Shown piece after piece: positions 18,956 to 27,995 of a stretch of DNA of 64,000 nt. This stretch comes from an uncultured Tateyamaria sp. GTDB taxonomy: Bacteria; Pseudomonadota; Alphaproteobacteria; Rhodobacterales; Rhodobacteraceae. The position numbers and the translations under genes are program-made. The notes under the pieces were generated by a model that made no database searches, had not been told where the DNA came from, and saw nothing but the letters and a program-made list of their open reading frames with translations. Position 1 is the stretch's first letter. Every line of letters begins with the position of its first letter. The stretch covers positions 248,001 through 312,000 of the forward strand of contig NZ_CANMEU010000002.1 of assembly GCF_947497045.1 (NCBI RefSeq). The letters are read 5' to 3'.

Positions 18956-20776
18956 TCATCCTAGCGCAGCTTTACCGGACCCGGCAGCCGATTGCATGGT
19001 TTTGACAACGACAAACGCATCGCGCAGGTGGCTGCGTTCAAAGTCGGACAGCACGGACGGGTCAAGGTAGTTGGTTGGTTTGTCATCGCTTTTGATCTGC
19101 GCGGCCTGATGCGCCAGACGCAGGTTCGCAATAAGGTCATAAGCGTCCAGCAGATCAGCACCACCCGAAGCGGACACCACCCCGGCAGCCATAGCCGCCG
19201 TCAGCCGCGCGCGGGTGTTCACAGGGTCCAGCGTGCCTTGCAGCATGTAGATCCGCCCCAGATCGACAACCGGGACGACACCCTTGTGCTTGAGGTCCAG
19301 TTGGTTGCGGTGATCCCCCGACCGGATCGTGGCCAACCCGCGCAGCAACCCCAGAGGCGGCTGGTGTTTGAGCGAGTTCGAGATCATGTGCGCTGTGAAA
19401 ATCGAATTCTGCGTCGCCGCCTTGAGCGTTTCAGCCTGTAGGGCATGAAACAGCGTATCATCGCCGCCAATGGGTCGCAGGTCGAACATAACAGAGGCCA
19501 GCATTTGCGCTTCGGGGTTCGGCCTGGCGATCCACCCTTTGAAGTAGTCGCGCCACACGTGCAGCGGTTGGGTCCAGCGGGGGTTTGTCGCCATCATATC
19601 GCCCGGGCAGTAAAAATATCCGCATCCGTCCAGCCCATCGCTCACCCACTTGGCGAGAGCGGCGAAATAGGGCATGTGCGCCGGGGTCACATCATCCGAC
19701 AGGATCAGGCAGTTGTCCTGATCGGACACGCCTGTCTGCTCCTGCCGTCCCTGGCTGCCACAGGCGAGCCACACATAAGCGACGGGCGGCAGGCCAAGCT
19801 GCGCCTCGGCCAGCGACAGCAAACGGCGCGTCGCGGTGTCCGCGATATCCGTGATCAGGCGGGTCACAACCTCGTGCCGGTTTCCAGCACTCACCAGTTG
19901 GACAAGAAGCTGTGGGATCTCGGCCGTGACCGACGCCATTTCGGCAGGCGTTTCGGCTTGGGCCACACGACCAACAAGGTCGGCTGAAGATGTTGCAAGG
20001 GCCCGTGTCAAATCGGTTTGGGTCACGATCCCAAGCAGCACGTGCCCCTCCACAATGGGCACATGACCAATGCCCCGTTCGACCATCAGGTGCAAAACAT
20101 CCGTCACCAGCGCCTGTGGTGGCAGGGTGAGTGGATCGGCAGTCATAATCGAAGACAGCGGCGCGGTTGGCGCGATGTTTTGCGCGATCACGCGGGAATT
20201 CATGTCGCGCAGGGTGACGATCCCCTGGAAGTGTCCGGGCGTGCCGACACAGATCGAGGAAATGCGGTGCGCGTGCATCAGCGCGGCGGCCTCACGGATG
20301 GGAGCCTCTGGCAGGCATGTGATCGGATCGCGGCTCATCAGTTGGGCAACTTGCAGCACGGCAAGATCAGCGCCCTTGTTCGACAGGGACGGGCCGCGGT
20401 CAAAGAACCGCGCCACCCCGGCATGCGCCTCTATCAGCCCAAAGAGCGTCTCTGCGGGCATCACGATCAACGTGGCTGAGGCCACCGCCCGTGCCGTCCG
20501 GCTTGCAATCCCGTCGCGCAGCAAGGCGCGTTCGCCGAATGAATTGCGGGCGCCGAGCAGCGAGATTTGGACGCCTGTGTCGTCGGTGATTTCCACCTCT
20601 CCGTCTACAACGATGTAGAGATTCTGAACCGTGTCGCCCAATGCAAAGATCGTATCGCCCACGCCAAAGGACATCTCGGAAGACGCCTCGGCCACCGCCT
20701 TGAGCGCAGCATCCGGCACACCGTCATAGGGATGTGTCGAGGCGAGGAATTGCGCGAGATGTGCCGGCAGGGGCAT
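18956..20776 (-). CDS. cNMP-binding / CBS / DUF294 nucleotidyltransferase-like protein
   Basis: A 606-residue cytosolic signalling protein. Order: cyclic-nucleotide-binding-like domain (about 15-125, with GDTVQNLYIVVDGEVEI and FGERALL), a CBS pair (about 145-262, adenosine-nucleotide sensor), a DUF294 nucleotidyltransferase-like domain (GSQGR 340-344 and DQDN 352-355) and a DUF294_C helical domain to the end. The catalytic GS...DxD signature resembles GlnD-type uridylyltransferases. I start at ATG 20776 (MPLPAHLAQF), since the 26 residues upstream do not fit the family. It lies between the Na+/solute symporter and the exonuclease genes, an arrangement recurrent in proteobacteria, and probably senses nucleotide state to tune uptake. 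The exact reaction is unknown. Confidence 0.85.
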   Translation of the reverse strand: MPLPAHLAQFLASTHPYDGVPDAALKAVAEASSEMSFGVGDTIFALGDTVQNLYIVVDGEVEITDDTGVQISLLGARNSFGERALLRDGIASRTARAVASATLIVMPAETLFGLIEAHAGVARFFDRGPSLSNKGADLAVLQVAQLMSRDPITCLPEAPIREAAALMHAHRISSICVGTPGHFQGIVTLRDMNSRVIAQNIAPTAPLSSIMTADPLTLPPQALVTDVLHLMVERGIGHVPIVEGHVLLGIVTQTDLTRALATSSADLVGRVAQAETPAEMASVTAEIPQLLVQLVSAGNRHEVVTRLITDIADTATRRLLSLAEAQLGLPPVAYVWLACGSQGRQEQTGVSDQDNCLILSDDVTPAHMPYFAALAKWVSDGLDGCGYFYCPGDMMATNPRWTQPLHVWRDYFKGWIARPNPEAQMLASVMFDLRPIGGDDTLFHALQAETLKAATQNSIFTAHMISNSLKHQPPLGLLRGLATIRSGDHRNQLDLKHKGVVPVVDLGRIYMLQGTLDPVNTRARLTAAMAAGVVSASGGADLLDAYDLIANLRLAHQAAQIKSDDKPTNYLDPSVLSDFERSHLRDAFVVVKTMQSAAGSGKAALG

Positions 20777-20878
20777 GCAGTTGGCCTTCTTGTGGCATGT
20801 CCTGCCCACATGGGTGCGGACAGGATTGTGTCGCATCACCGGGCGCATCCGCAAAAGATACGCCCGGCTTTCGGCAGG

Positions 20879-22663
20879 CTAGTGACCCTCAACCGCTGTG
20901 CCCGCACCGCGCGGCACGCGGACACTTTGGACAAGGTCCTTGATCTCCTGCGGGGTTTCCCTGGTCATACCAGAGACGATGAACGCCACCGCAAAGTTGA
21001 CCATGGCACCGATCGCCCCAAAGGACGTGGACTTGACCGGCCCAAGCAGCGGATCGGCATCCGTGAAGGAGTTGGTGTCGGGAATGAAAAACCATCCCTT
21101 GTGCAGGAAGATATAGAGCAACGTGACCGCCAGCCCGGCCAGCATGCCCGCAACCGCACCCACATTGTTGATGCGGGTCGAAAAGATGCCCATCATCAGC
21201 GCAGGAAAGATTGACGCCGCCGCAAGTCCAAAGGCCAGCGCCACGGTTTGCGCCGCAAATCCCGGCGGGTTGAGGCCCAGAGTGACCGCCACCACAATTG
21301 CCACCGCCATTGAAATACGCGCGGCCATCAGTTCGCTTTTTTCGGACATGTTCGGCGTCAGCTGGCCCTTGAGCAGGTCATGCGAGACCGCGGACGAAAT
21401 CGCCAGCAACAGACCCGCCGCCGTGGACAGCGCCGCCGCAAGACCACCTGCGGCCACAAGACCAATCACCCAGCCCGGCAATGACGCGATCTCGGGGTTG
21501 GCCAGCACAAGGATATCGCGATTGAAGTTGGTAAGCTCATTGCCCTCCCACCCGTTCTCAGCCGCCTTGGCTTGCAGATCCTCGTTCGCATCATTGTAAT
21601 ACTGGATCTTGCCATCGCCGTTCTTGTCTTCCCATCCCAGAAGACCGGTCTTCTGCCACGTCGCCATCCATGCGTAGTCCGGGTCGCTCTCGATCTGCTC
21701 AAGGCTGACCGCTTCGCCGCTGGTCCCGTTGGGCCACATCAGTTCGGAGATGTTCAGCCGTGCCATCGCACCCACCGCAGGGGCGGTCAGATAGAGCAGC
21801 GCGATAAACACCAGCGTCCAGCCCGCGGACCAGCGAGCGTCCGACACCCTCGGCACCGTAAAGAAGCGCATGATCACGTGGGGCAGACCCGCTGTCCCGA
21901 TCATCAGCGACAGGGTAAAGAGCACCATGTTGATGGTCGACCCATGCGCCGCCGTGTACTCGGCAAAGCCAAGGTCGGTGACGATCTGGTTCAGCTTGGC
22001 CAGCAGCGGCTCACCGCTTTCGGTTGCGCCAAACAGCCCCAAAGCGGGGATCGGATTGCCCGTCAACTGCAACGAGATAAACACCGCCGGGATCGTGTAG
22101 GCCGTGATCAGCACGCAATATTGGGCCACCTGCGTGTAGGTCACTCCTTTCATGCCACCAAACACGGCATAGGCGAACACCACACAGGCACCGATCAGGA
22201 GGCCCCAGAAGGCGTCAATTTCGAGAAAACGGCCAAAGGCGATGCCCACCCCCTGCATCTGGCCAATCACGTAGGTGATCGAGGCCACCAGTAGACAGAT
22301 CACCGCCACCATGCGCGCCGTCTTGGAATAAAAACGTTCGCCGATGAACTCGGACACCGTGAACTTGCCGAACTTGCGCAAATACGGCGCAAGCAACAGC
22401 GCCAGCAGCACGTAACCGCCCGTCCAGCCCATCAGAAAACTGGAATTATCATAGCCAGTGAAGGCGATCAGCCCCGCCATCGAGATGAAAGAGGCCGCAG
22501 ACATCCAGTCCGCCGCCGTCGCCATGCCGTTGGTTACCGGATGAACGCCCCGCCCGGCTGCATAGAATTCGGACGTGGAGCCTGCACGGGCCCAGACCGC
22601 GATGCCGATATAAAGCGCGAAAGACGCGCCCACGAACAGCAGATTGAGTGTAAACTGATCCAT
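20879..22663 (-). CDS. Large-subunit sodium:solute (acetate-type) symporter
   Basis: A 594-residue SSS-family transporter with about 13 membrane helices. It begins MDQFTLNLLFVGASFALYIG, with the family motif AAGRGVHPVTNGMATAADWMSAASFISMAG. A hydrophilic insert (about 325-385, rich in D/E/N) is typical of the VC_2705-type long symporters that pair with a DUF4212 small subunit. Relatives carry acetate or other short carboxylates with Na+; the substrate here is inferred. It starts 4 nt after the DUF4212 gene. ActP is the better-known paralogue, so I leave the symbol blank. Confidence 0.87.
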   Translation of the reverse strand: MDQFTLNLLFVGASFALYIGIAVWARAGSTSEFYAAGRGVHPVTNGMATAADWMSAASFISMAGLIAFTGYDNSSFLMGWTGGYVLLALLLAPYLRKFGKFTVSEFIGERFYSKTARMVAVICLLVASITYVIGQMQGVGIAFGRFLEIDAFWGLLIGACVVFAYAVFGGMKGVTYTQVAQYCVLITAYTIPAVFISLQLTGNPIPALGLFGATESGEPLLAKLNQIVTDLGFAEYTAAHGSTINMVLFTLSLMIGTAGLPHVIMRFFTVPRVSDARWSAGWTLVFIALLYLTAPAVGAMARLNISELMWPNGTSGEAVSLEQIESDPDYAWMATWQKTGLLGWEDKNGDGKIQYYNDANEDLQAKAAENGWEGNELTNFNRDILVLANPEIASLPGWVIGLVAAGGLAAALSTAAGLLLAISSAVSHDLLKGQLTPNMSEKSELMAARISMAVAIVVAVTLGLNPPGFAAQTVALAFGLAAASIFPALMMGIFSTRINNVGAVAGMLAGLAVTLLYIFLHKGWFFIPDTNSFTDADPLLGPVKSTSFGAIGAMVNFAVAFIVSGMTRETPQEIKDLVQSVRVPRGAGTAVEGH

Positions 22664-22667
22664 GGTC

Positions 22668-22928
22668 CTATTCCTCGTCCACGCCGTGTTCCCGGTCGAG
22701 CTTGTTCATGCGCCACGCGTAGAAAAAGATCAGAATCAGGAAGATGATGATCGACCCCTGTTGGGCAAACCAGAACCCAAGGTCGGTGCCGCCCACCGCG
22801 ATGCCGGACAGCAGCGGGCGCAGGATGATCCCGAACCCGAACGAGACCAGCGCCCATATGGCAAGGCTGATCAGGATCAGACGCACATTGGCGGACCAAT
22901 AGGCGTTCTTGTCAGTGTCTTGGGACAT
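22668..22928 (-). CDS. DUF4212 small subunit of Na+/solute symporter
   Basis: An 86-residue protein with two membrane helices (about 14-36 and 46-70), ending in FFYAWRMNKLDREHGVDEE. It matches the small-subunit family (DUF4212) that always precedes long SSS symporters. It starts at ATG 22928, with AAGGAGGG about 9 nt upstream; the longer upstream reading frame is not family-like. The stop is 4 nt before the symporter start, so the pair is translated together and probably forms a complex. Confidence 0.88.
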   Translation of the reverse strand: MSQDTDKNAYWSANVRLILISLAIWALVSFGFGIILRPLLSGIAVGGTDLGFWFAQQGSIIIFLILIFFYAWRMNKLDREHGVDEE

Positions 22929-22990
22929 GTGTGGTTCCCTCCTTGGGTTGGTTCCCTCAAGGCCCATGCCGGGCCTTTCTTTGAAATGCG

Positions 22991-23677
22991 TTATGCCGTG
23001 GCCTCTGACACAACCACGTTGAGCCGGGCGGCGATGTCGTTGATCGCCCCCATGGCCGGAACGCGGCAAAGCGCCCCTTGGCTGTGATAGTAGTCGATCA
23101 GGGGGGCAGTCTGGGCGTGATAGGCGGCAAGCCGCTGTGCCACGGTTTCAGCGGTGTCATCCGCCCTGCGCTTCATGTTCGTACCGCCGCAGCGATCACA
23201 CAGGCCTGTGGTCGCTGTGGGCTTGAAACTGTCGTGATAGCCTTCGCCGCAGCCGCCACAGGTGTAGCGCCCGCAGATACGCTCGACCATGGCCGCATCG
23301 ACTACATCCAGACTGATCGCCGCATTGATGCGTTGCCCGCTATCACTCAGCAGCGCATCCAGCGCTTCGGCCTGAACGGTCGTGCGTGGAAAGCCGTCAA
23401 GGATGACCCCCTTGGCACAGTCCGGGTCTGACAGCCGGTCGCGCAGGATCGCGATCACGATCTCGTCGCTGACCAGATCACCCGCCTCCATCACGGCGCT
23501 GGCCCGGTGGCCCGCATCCGTTCCGGCCGCAACTGCGGCACGCAGCAGATCTCCGGTCGACAGCTGGATAAACCCATGGGCCGCTTCGAGCATACGGGCC
23601 TGCGTGCCCTTGCCCGCTCCTGGCGGCCCGAGCAGGATCAAAACGGGAGCAACGGTATGTGTCACAGCGCCTTCCAT
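22991..23677 (-). CDS. adk: Adenylate kinase with zinc-type LID
   Basis: A 228-residue nucleotide kinase interconverting AMP + ATP and 2 ADP. The P-loop is LLGPPGAGKGTQ (about 11-22), the AMP-binding region is STGDLLRAA, and DGFPRT is intact. The long LID domain carries four cysteines (TCGGC and CDRC) that form the structural zinc site seen in some bacterial kinases. I start it at ATG 23677 after GGGGAGAGG. The 71 upstream in-frame codons overlap a decayed acs tail in another frame, so they are not part of it. It heads the symporter/DUF294/exonuclease operon (62 nt before DUF4212). Acs-type enzymes release AMP, so this kinase would suit acetate metabolism. It is probably not the only adk in the genome. 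Confidence 0.88.
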   Translation of the reverse strand: MEGAVTHTVAPVLILLGPPGAGKGTQARMLEAAHGFIQLSTGDLLRAAVAAGTDAGHRASAVMEAGDLVSDEIVIAILRDRLSDPDCAKGVILDGFPRTTVQAEALDALLSDSGQRINAAISLDVVDAAMVERICGRYTCGGCGEGYHDSFKPTATTGLCDRCGGTNMKRRADDTAETVAQRLAAYHAQTAPLIDYYHSQGALCRVPAMGAINDIAARLNVVVSEATA

Positions 23678-23883
23678 CAGGCCTCTCCCCGGTTCATGTC
23701 CATGCGATTTTTGACGAGGCCGTCCACGACGGAGATATCCGCCAGGCGTGCCGAATTCATCCTCGGTGAATTTGCCCAAATTGCGGCGATGATCTTGCGC
23801 AAACGTATCTTGGGCAGGCCCGGCACCCATTGAATGAGGTCCGGTTTGGCAATCAGTCCGATCTCGATGCGTAACTGTGCCAT
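23677..23883 (-). pseudogene. acs: C-terminal remnant of acetyl-CoA synthetase (acs)
   Basis: The minus strand reads LRIEIGLIAKPDLIQWVPGLPK, then ISVVDGLVKNRMD, clearly the Acs C-terminus. The part between fits only in another frame, where KFTEDEFGTPGG matches the usual KIAEDEFGTLGD. The simplest history is loss of one base near 23788/23789 and gain of one near 23739-23740. The active-site motif P-K-T-R-S-G-K has become PKIRLRK, although the acetylatable lysine is retained. About 580 upstream residues of Acs are missing. The remnant overlaps the adk ribosome site. It shows that acs once headed this operon; a working acs may exist elsewhere. Confidence 0.82.
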
Positions 23884-24481
23884 CAGACACAGCGGCCCCC
23901 TATCAGGCAGGGTATCGACGCACATGGTCAAGTCAGGCCAATGCACGTCAGGCCAGTGACAGATACGGCGTATATCGGCACGTTCTCGTCAGCGGCGGCA
24001 TACGGGTTCTGTCGTGTCACCTTGGGCGATACCGTCCGTGCCGATCTTTCCAGATTCTCAATGATCACGGGTGTCTTCCTCACACTTGGCCAACAGCTTT
24101 CCGCATCTTAGGAAAATGCTGCGCCCGCGAGATAGGCTATACCAAATTGCAAAAATGCCGCCAATATACTGGTCTTGAATGTATTTTTTGTAAATTCATT
24201 TGCGTCAAAAGAAGTGAATTGGTTAACAATTTTTCTTGAAGACGGTTTTTACCTGCAATTTCGGCCGTCTAACTCCGAGTTGAAATCTGTGTCCGCGCGC
24301 TGTGCGCCACCAATCACACGCAGGATGTCACCGCCCTTTGGCGCTAACCCCAAGACCGCACCGAACCGACATGTCCGCCGTGCGCGCGGCACAGCGCGAA
24401 TCGACCTTCTCAAAGCGATATCTGACAACGATGGGCTTGCTGTCCGCCAATGGCGGTTTTCAGCGACCGCCCCCAAGCCCC
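23884..24481. other. Long AT-rich-centred intergenic region
   Basis: About 600 bp lie between the acs remnant and the end of the dmdB-like gene. A 16-nt motif (GTCAGGCCARTGMRYG-like) is repeated directly at about 23931-23957. The stretch 24140-24260 is markedly AT-richer than the surroundings, as expected for a promoter or relaxed spacer. Near 24433-24480 the arms GGGCTTG and CAAGCCC enclose smaller hairpins just behind the dmdB-like stop, possibly its 3' end structure without a U tract. No ORF here has a family resemblance. Confidence 0.4.
24180..24208 (-). promoter_or_regulatory. Weak candidate promoter for adk-symporter operon
   Basis: On the minus strand TTGACG (24208-24203) is followed after 17 nt by AATACA (24185-24180), within the most AT-rich part of the gap. 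The -35 is close to consensus, the -10 is poor. If used, the transcript would have a leader of about 500 nt passing through the acs remnant. Confidence 0.25.
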
Positions 24482-26101
24482 CTACCCGATCAACACGTCC
24501 CCAAAGGATTCACGCAGGTTCCGCTTCAGCACCTTGCCCGTCGCGTTACGCGGCAGCACATCCGTGAACACGACACGGTCCGGCACCTGCCACTTGGCGA
24601 TCCTGCCCTCGAAAATCGACAGTACCTCCGCCTCGGACGGGTCCTGCCCTTCAGCGGCCACGGCCACCAGCACGGGCCGCTCATCCCATTTCTCGTGACG
24701 CGCACCGATCACCGCAGCATCCGCGAGCGCGGGGTGTGCAATGGCGATATTTTCCAGATCGACGGAGGAAATCCATTCGCCCCCTGACTTGATAATATCC
24801 TTGGACCGATCCTTGATCGACAGATATCCGTCCGCATCCAACGTGGCGACATCGCCCGTGTGGAACCAATCGTCCGTCAGCGTCTCGTCTCGGGTGCTCA
24901 AGAAATAGCTGTCGAGGATCCAGTGACCTCGGACCATCAGATTGCCTTGGGCCACCCCGTCACGGGGCAATTCGACCCCATCGGCGTCCACGATCTTGAG
25001 GTCGACACCCCAGGGCGGACGCCCCTGGTTTTCACGCAGCGCGTGCTGTTCGACCAGCGGCAGGTCCATATGCTTGGCCAGCGGTTGGTTGGACGAGCCA
25101 AGCGGTGACATTTCGGTCATGCCCCAGGCGTGGATCGTCTCGACCCCGTATTCCTCGCGGAAGGCAGTAATCATCGACGGCGGACAGGCGGACCCACCCA
25201 CAACCGTCCGCGTCAGGCTTTCCAGCTTTGAGCCGGATTTCTGGGCCTCGCCCAACAGTCCCAGCCAGATCGTGGGCACCCCCAGGGCGATACCCACGCG
25301 GTAGGTGTCGATCAATCCCACCAGCGACGGCCCGTCCAGCCCCGGCCCCGGAAGCACCATCCGCGCACCCACCATGGCGCAGGCGTAGGGCGTGCCCCAT
25401 GCGTTCACATGGAACATCGGCACCACGGGCAGCACCACATCCATCGCCGAAAAGCCGATGCAGTCATTGAGGTTGGAGGCAAAGGAATGCAGCACGGTTG
25501 AGCGGTGCGAATAGAGCACCCCTTTGGGATTGCCCGTGGTGCCGGACGTGTAACACAGCGATGAGGCCGTGTTTTCATCGAACTCGGGCCATGTGAAATC
25601 GGGCGCGCCGTCGGCAATCAACTCGTCATAGAACTTGAGGCCCTCGATCTCGGCAGCCGCCGCCTCATCCCGACCCTCCATCAGCACAATATGCTCAACC
25701 CCCGGCAGCTTGTCGCGGATCGCCTTGACCAGCGGGATAAAGGTGCGGTCGATGAACAACACGCGGTCCTCTGCGTGGTTGATGATATAGACCAGTTGCT
25801 CGGGAAACAGACGCGGGTTAATCGTGTGGCACACAAGGCCCGCGCCCGAGACGCCAAAGTAGATCTCGAGGTGGCGTCGGTTGTTCCACGCGATCGTGGC
25901 ACAGCGCGCCTGCGGCTCAAGGCCAAGGCCCAACAGCGCGTCCCCCAATCGACGCGCATTCGCCCCCACCTGCCCCCACGTGGTGTCCTCGACGCCGCCA
26001 CCGGTATTGACCGACACGATACTGGTGTCCCCATGAAACCGCGCCGCATGGTCGATCAGCGACGAAATCGTCAGGGGAAAGTTCATCATTTGGCCAAGCA
26101 T
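24482..26101 (-). CDS. dmdB: 3-(Methylthio)propionyl-CoA ligase, DmdB-like
   Basis: A 539-residue acyl-CoA synthetase. The N-terminus (MLGQMM...[17 protein letters not shown]) and [22 protein letters not shown] match the DmdB group that activates methylmercaptopropionate in DMSP demethylation in roseobacters. The AMP-binding motif is [17 protein letters not shown], the A5 region [12 protein letters not shown], the hinge [15 protein letters not shown], and the catalytic lysine lies in [13 protein letters not shown]; all are intact. Such enzymes also accept other short and medium acids, so DMSP use is likely but not proven. No dmdA, dmdC or dmdD is in the window. It is apparently transcribed alone. 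Confidence 0.75.
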   Translation of the reverse strand: MLGQMMNFPLTISSLIDHAARFHGDTSIVSVNTGGGVEDTTWGQVGANARRLGDALLGLGLEPQARCATIAWNNRRHLEIYFGVSGAGLVCHTINPRLFPEQLVYIINHAEDRVLFIDRTFIPLVKAIRDKLPGVEHIVLMEGRDEAAAAEIEGLKFYDELIADGAPDFTWPEFDENTASSLCYTSGTTGNPKGVLYSHRSTVLHSFASNLNDCIGFSAMDVVLPVVPMFHVNAWGTPYACAMVGARMVLPGPGLDGPSLVGLIDTYRVGIALGVPTIWLGLLGEAQKSGSKLESLTRTVVGGSACPPSMITAFREEYGVETIHAWGMTEMSPLGSSNQPLAKHMDLPLVEQHALRENQGRPPWGVDLKIVDADGVELPRDGVAQGNLMVRGHWILDSYFLSTRDETLTDDWFHTGDVATLDADGYLSIKDRSKDIIKSGGEWISSVDLENIAIAHPALADAAVIGARHEKWDERPVLVAVAAEGQDPSEAEVLSIFEGRIAKWQVPDRVVFTDVLPRNATGKVLKRNLRESFGDVLIG

Positions 26102-26206
26102 GGCGGGCCTCCCGTTGGTGTGGCAAGGCGCGCGTGTCTCCGCACGTCCCCAGTTACACCAACCCTGCCAAGGGGCGGTGCAACTGGCAAGGGATTGATG
26201 CGCAGC

Positions 26207-26236
26207 AAAAAGGGGGCGAACGCAATGCCCGCCCCC
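26207..26236 (-). terminator. Intrinsic terminator behind haem peroxidase
   Basis: On the minus strand GGGGGCG (26236-26230) and CGCCCCC (26218-26212) form a 7-bp stem with an 11-nt loop followed by five T (26211-26207). It lies 18 nt after the peroxidase stop codon. Confidence 0.75.
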
Positions 26237-26254
26237 ATGCCGTTATCTTTGCAC

Positions 26255-27739
26255 CTACCCGCAGCGCAAGGCGTCGGCATGGGCAATATGCCCGCGATTG
26301 GCCTCCACATAGGCGATCAGACCCGCAAGCACACTGGGTTGGCCCGCAAACCCGTGCCAGGGCTTGAAATGCGGGATATGCAGGAAGGTCGTGGGATCAC
26401 GGCGCAACAGGTTGGCAAAGACAGAGGCAACCAGGCGGCCCCCCGCCCCGGTCAACTTGCCGTTGCCGTGCTGTTCGGCCTCTTGCAGGCAGTAGAACCA
26501 CAGCGGGGTCTTGGTGATGCCCTTGTGTTTCAGCACATCGGGCACTTGGACAGGGTCCGTGCCCAAACGGGCCGCAACCTGCTGACCACTGGCAAGCTGA
26601 TAGGTATAGCGATCCCGGACCATATTGCGCAGGGCAAGATTGCGCGATTGGGCCAGCGTCAACTCTTCGTCAATATCCGCCAATTCAATGGTGTCATGCA
26701 CAAAGGGCAGGCTCAGCAAGGGAGCGCCAAGTTTCGGGCCCACAGGCCGTGCCTTTTGCGCGCTCACACCACCATTCATGCCAAAGAACATCGGGTAGTC
26801 GATATTGCCATCCTCCGGGCGCGGACCAAAGCCGGGCAAGGCAAACAGCGCACGCGCCGCCTCCCCATCACGCAGCGCATATTCAAACTGCGTCGTAGCA
26901 TGACCAAAACGATAACCTGCTCCGGTGAACTCTACCGGCATCACAGGCGCATCCCAGCCAAAGGCGTGGTTCTCAAGAGCCCAGTCCAGACAGTCCTGCG
27001 TGACGAAGGATGGCAGCAATTCACACCACACAATCCACTGATAATGCAGACGGATAAAACGGCGCACCTCCTGAAAATTCGCCAGCTTGGGCGAGACGTG
27101 GTCATGCCAGACATGTTTTGGCAGCCCCTCATGGGCACATGTGCTGATGTCATGGGCCGCATCGCCGCCCTCCACCCGCTTGCTCATCAGAATGTTGTGC
27201 AACTGGATAAAGATCGACTGGACCTGGGCCACCAGAATGTTTTCGTCATTGCGCGGATCCCCGATCAGGGCCTTGCCCGCACAGGTGCGTGCCAGATCGC
27301 GATGGTTGTCATCACGGCCAAAGACCAGAAATTGCTCGGCCTCACCCGCACCATAAAGATGCGGCGACGCCTCCGGGCCTGCGCCATAAACGCAATCCAG
27401 ATCCAGACTCGGGGTGCGCACATTGGGGATGGTCGACGGATCAATCCGGGTGCCCAAAGCCGACGTGGCATCCAGTGTGATATCGTGATCGACGAACTGA
27501 CCGAAAAAGGTCATGCCCGCATCCGCAGGCCCATCCGTATTGTCGGTCGCGGCCATGGTCTGGGACAGATCATCAAGCGCCTGAATGACATCCGCATGGG
27601 TGATATTCTTGATGCGCACCGGGTTGGCCGGCATGAGCCGCCCAAGGGTCTGGGCAAAGGGGCGTGCGGGTCCCTCACCGTTGATGCATGATTTCATAAG
27701 TTGGTCGAGCCGTGACAGCCCGTGATGTGTACCAGCCAT
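26255..27739 (-). CDS. Animal-type haem peroxidase family protein
   Basis: A 494-residue member of the animal (mammalian-like) haem peroxidase superfamily. The distal histidine is His85 in FFGQFVDHD, followed by GDPRNDEN (about 160-167), the substrate-side HYQWIVWCELLP, and the proximal haem ligand His280 in GYRFGHATTQFEY. All key motifs are in the right order. There is no signal peptide and no RTX repeats, so it should be cytosolic unless exported by an unknown route. ATG 27739 follows AGGAGG with ideal spacing. It stands alone between dmdB-like and pgi genes. Bacterial members oxidise halides or phenolics; the substrate here is unknown. Confidence 0.82.
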   Translation of the reverse strand: MAGTHHGLSRLDQLMKSCINGEGPARPFAQTLGRLMPANPVRIKNITHADVIQALDDLSQTMAATDNTDGPADAGMTFFGQFVDHDITLDATSALGTRIDPSTIPNVRTPSLDLDCVYGAGPEASPHLYGAGEAEQFLVFGRDDNHRDLARTCAGKALIGDPRNDENILVAQVQSIFIQLHNILMSKRVEGGDAAHDISTCAHEGLPKHVWHDHVSPKLANFQEVRRFIRLHYQWIVWCELLPSFVTQDCLDWALENHAFGWDAPVMPVEFTGAGYRFGHATTQFEYALRDGEAARALFALPGFGPRPEDGNIDYPMFFGMNGGVSAQKARPVGPKLGAPLLSLPFVHDTIELADIDEELTLAQSRNLALRNMVRDRYTYQLASGQQVAARLGTDPVQVPDVLKHKGITKTPLWFYCLQEAEQHGNGKLTGAGGRLVASVFANLLRRDPTTFLHIPHFKPWHGFAGQPSVLAGLIAYVEANRGHIAHADALRCG

Positions 27740-27906
27740 AATATTGGCCTCCTGATATGTTGAAAGTGATCAGCGAAAATAAGTCTCGCCTGACATCAGG
27801 ATACGCGCTGTGGGGACAGCACCGCAGGTCAGGAAATCCCCCATAAGGTCCATACGCAAGCGGACAACCGCACACGTATGGGCCTATGTAGGTCGAAAAA
27901 ACCTGT

Positions 27907-27990
27907 TTCTTTTGACCAAAAATACCGCCGCCGGAGGCAGCGCGACCGCCAAAGGCGGGCGCAAAACATCATATGCGCCGTCAGGCGCTC
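27907..27990 (-). repeat. Dispersed intergenic element / pgi 3' end
   Basis: The plus strand holds TTTTGACCAAAAATACCG (27910-27927) within a 22-nt stretch found identically at 59328-59349, followed by CGCCGGAGGCA, which recurs at 40932-40942. Read on the minus strand it follows pgi as GC-rich inverted segments (CCGCC-TTT-GGCGG, and GCGCC-TGAC-GGCGC near 27990-27977), then GGTATTTTTGG. It may serve as the pgi terminator. Confidence 0.6.
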
Positions 27991-27995
27991 AATTC

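Noticed and set aside
23678-23890. N-terminal extension of adenylate kinase
   Set aside because: The 71 extra residues derive from the frameshifted acs remnant (KFTEDEFGT...), and a good ribosome site stands before the internal ATG.
24249-24476. 75-codon minus-strand ORF in the gap before the acs remnant
   Set aside because: No ribosome site, overlaps the 3' hairpin region of the dmdB-like gene, and the translation is not recognisable.
25691-27691. 666-codon + strand ORF crossing dmdB-like and peroxidase genes
   Set aside because: Runs through the intergenic terminator and two well-supported genes in antisense; no recognisable domain.
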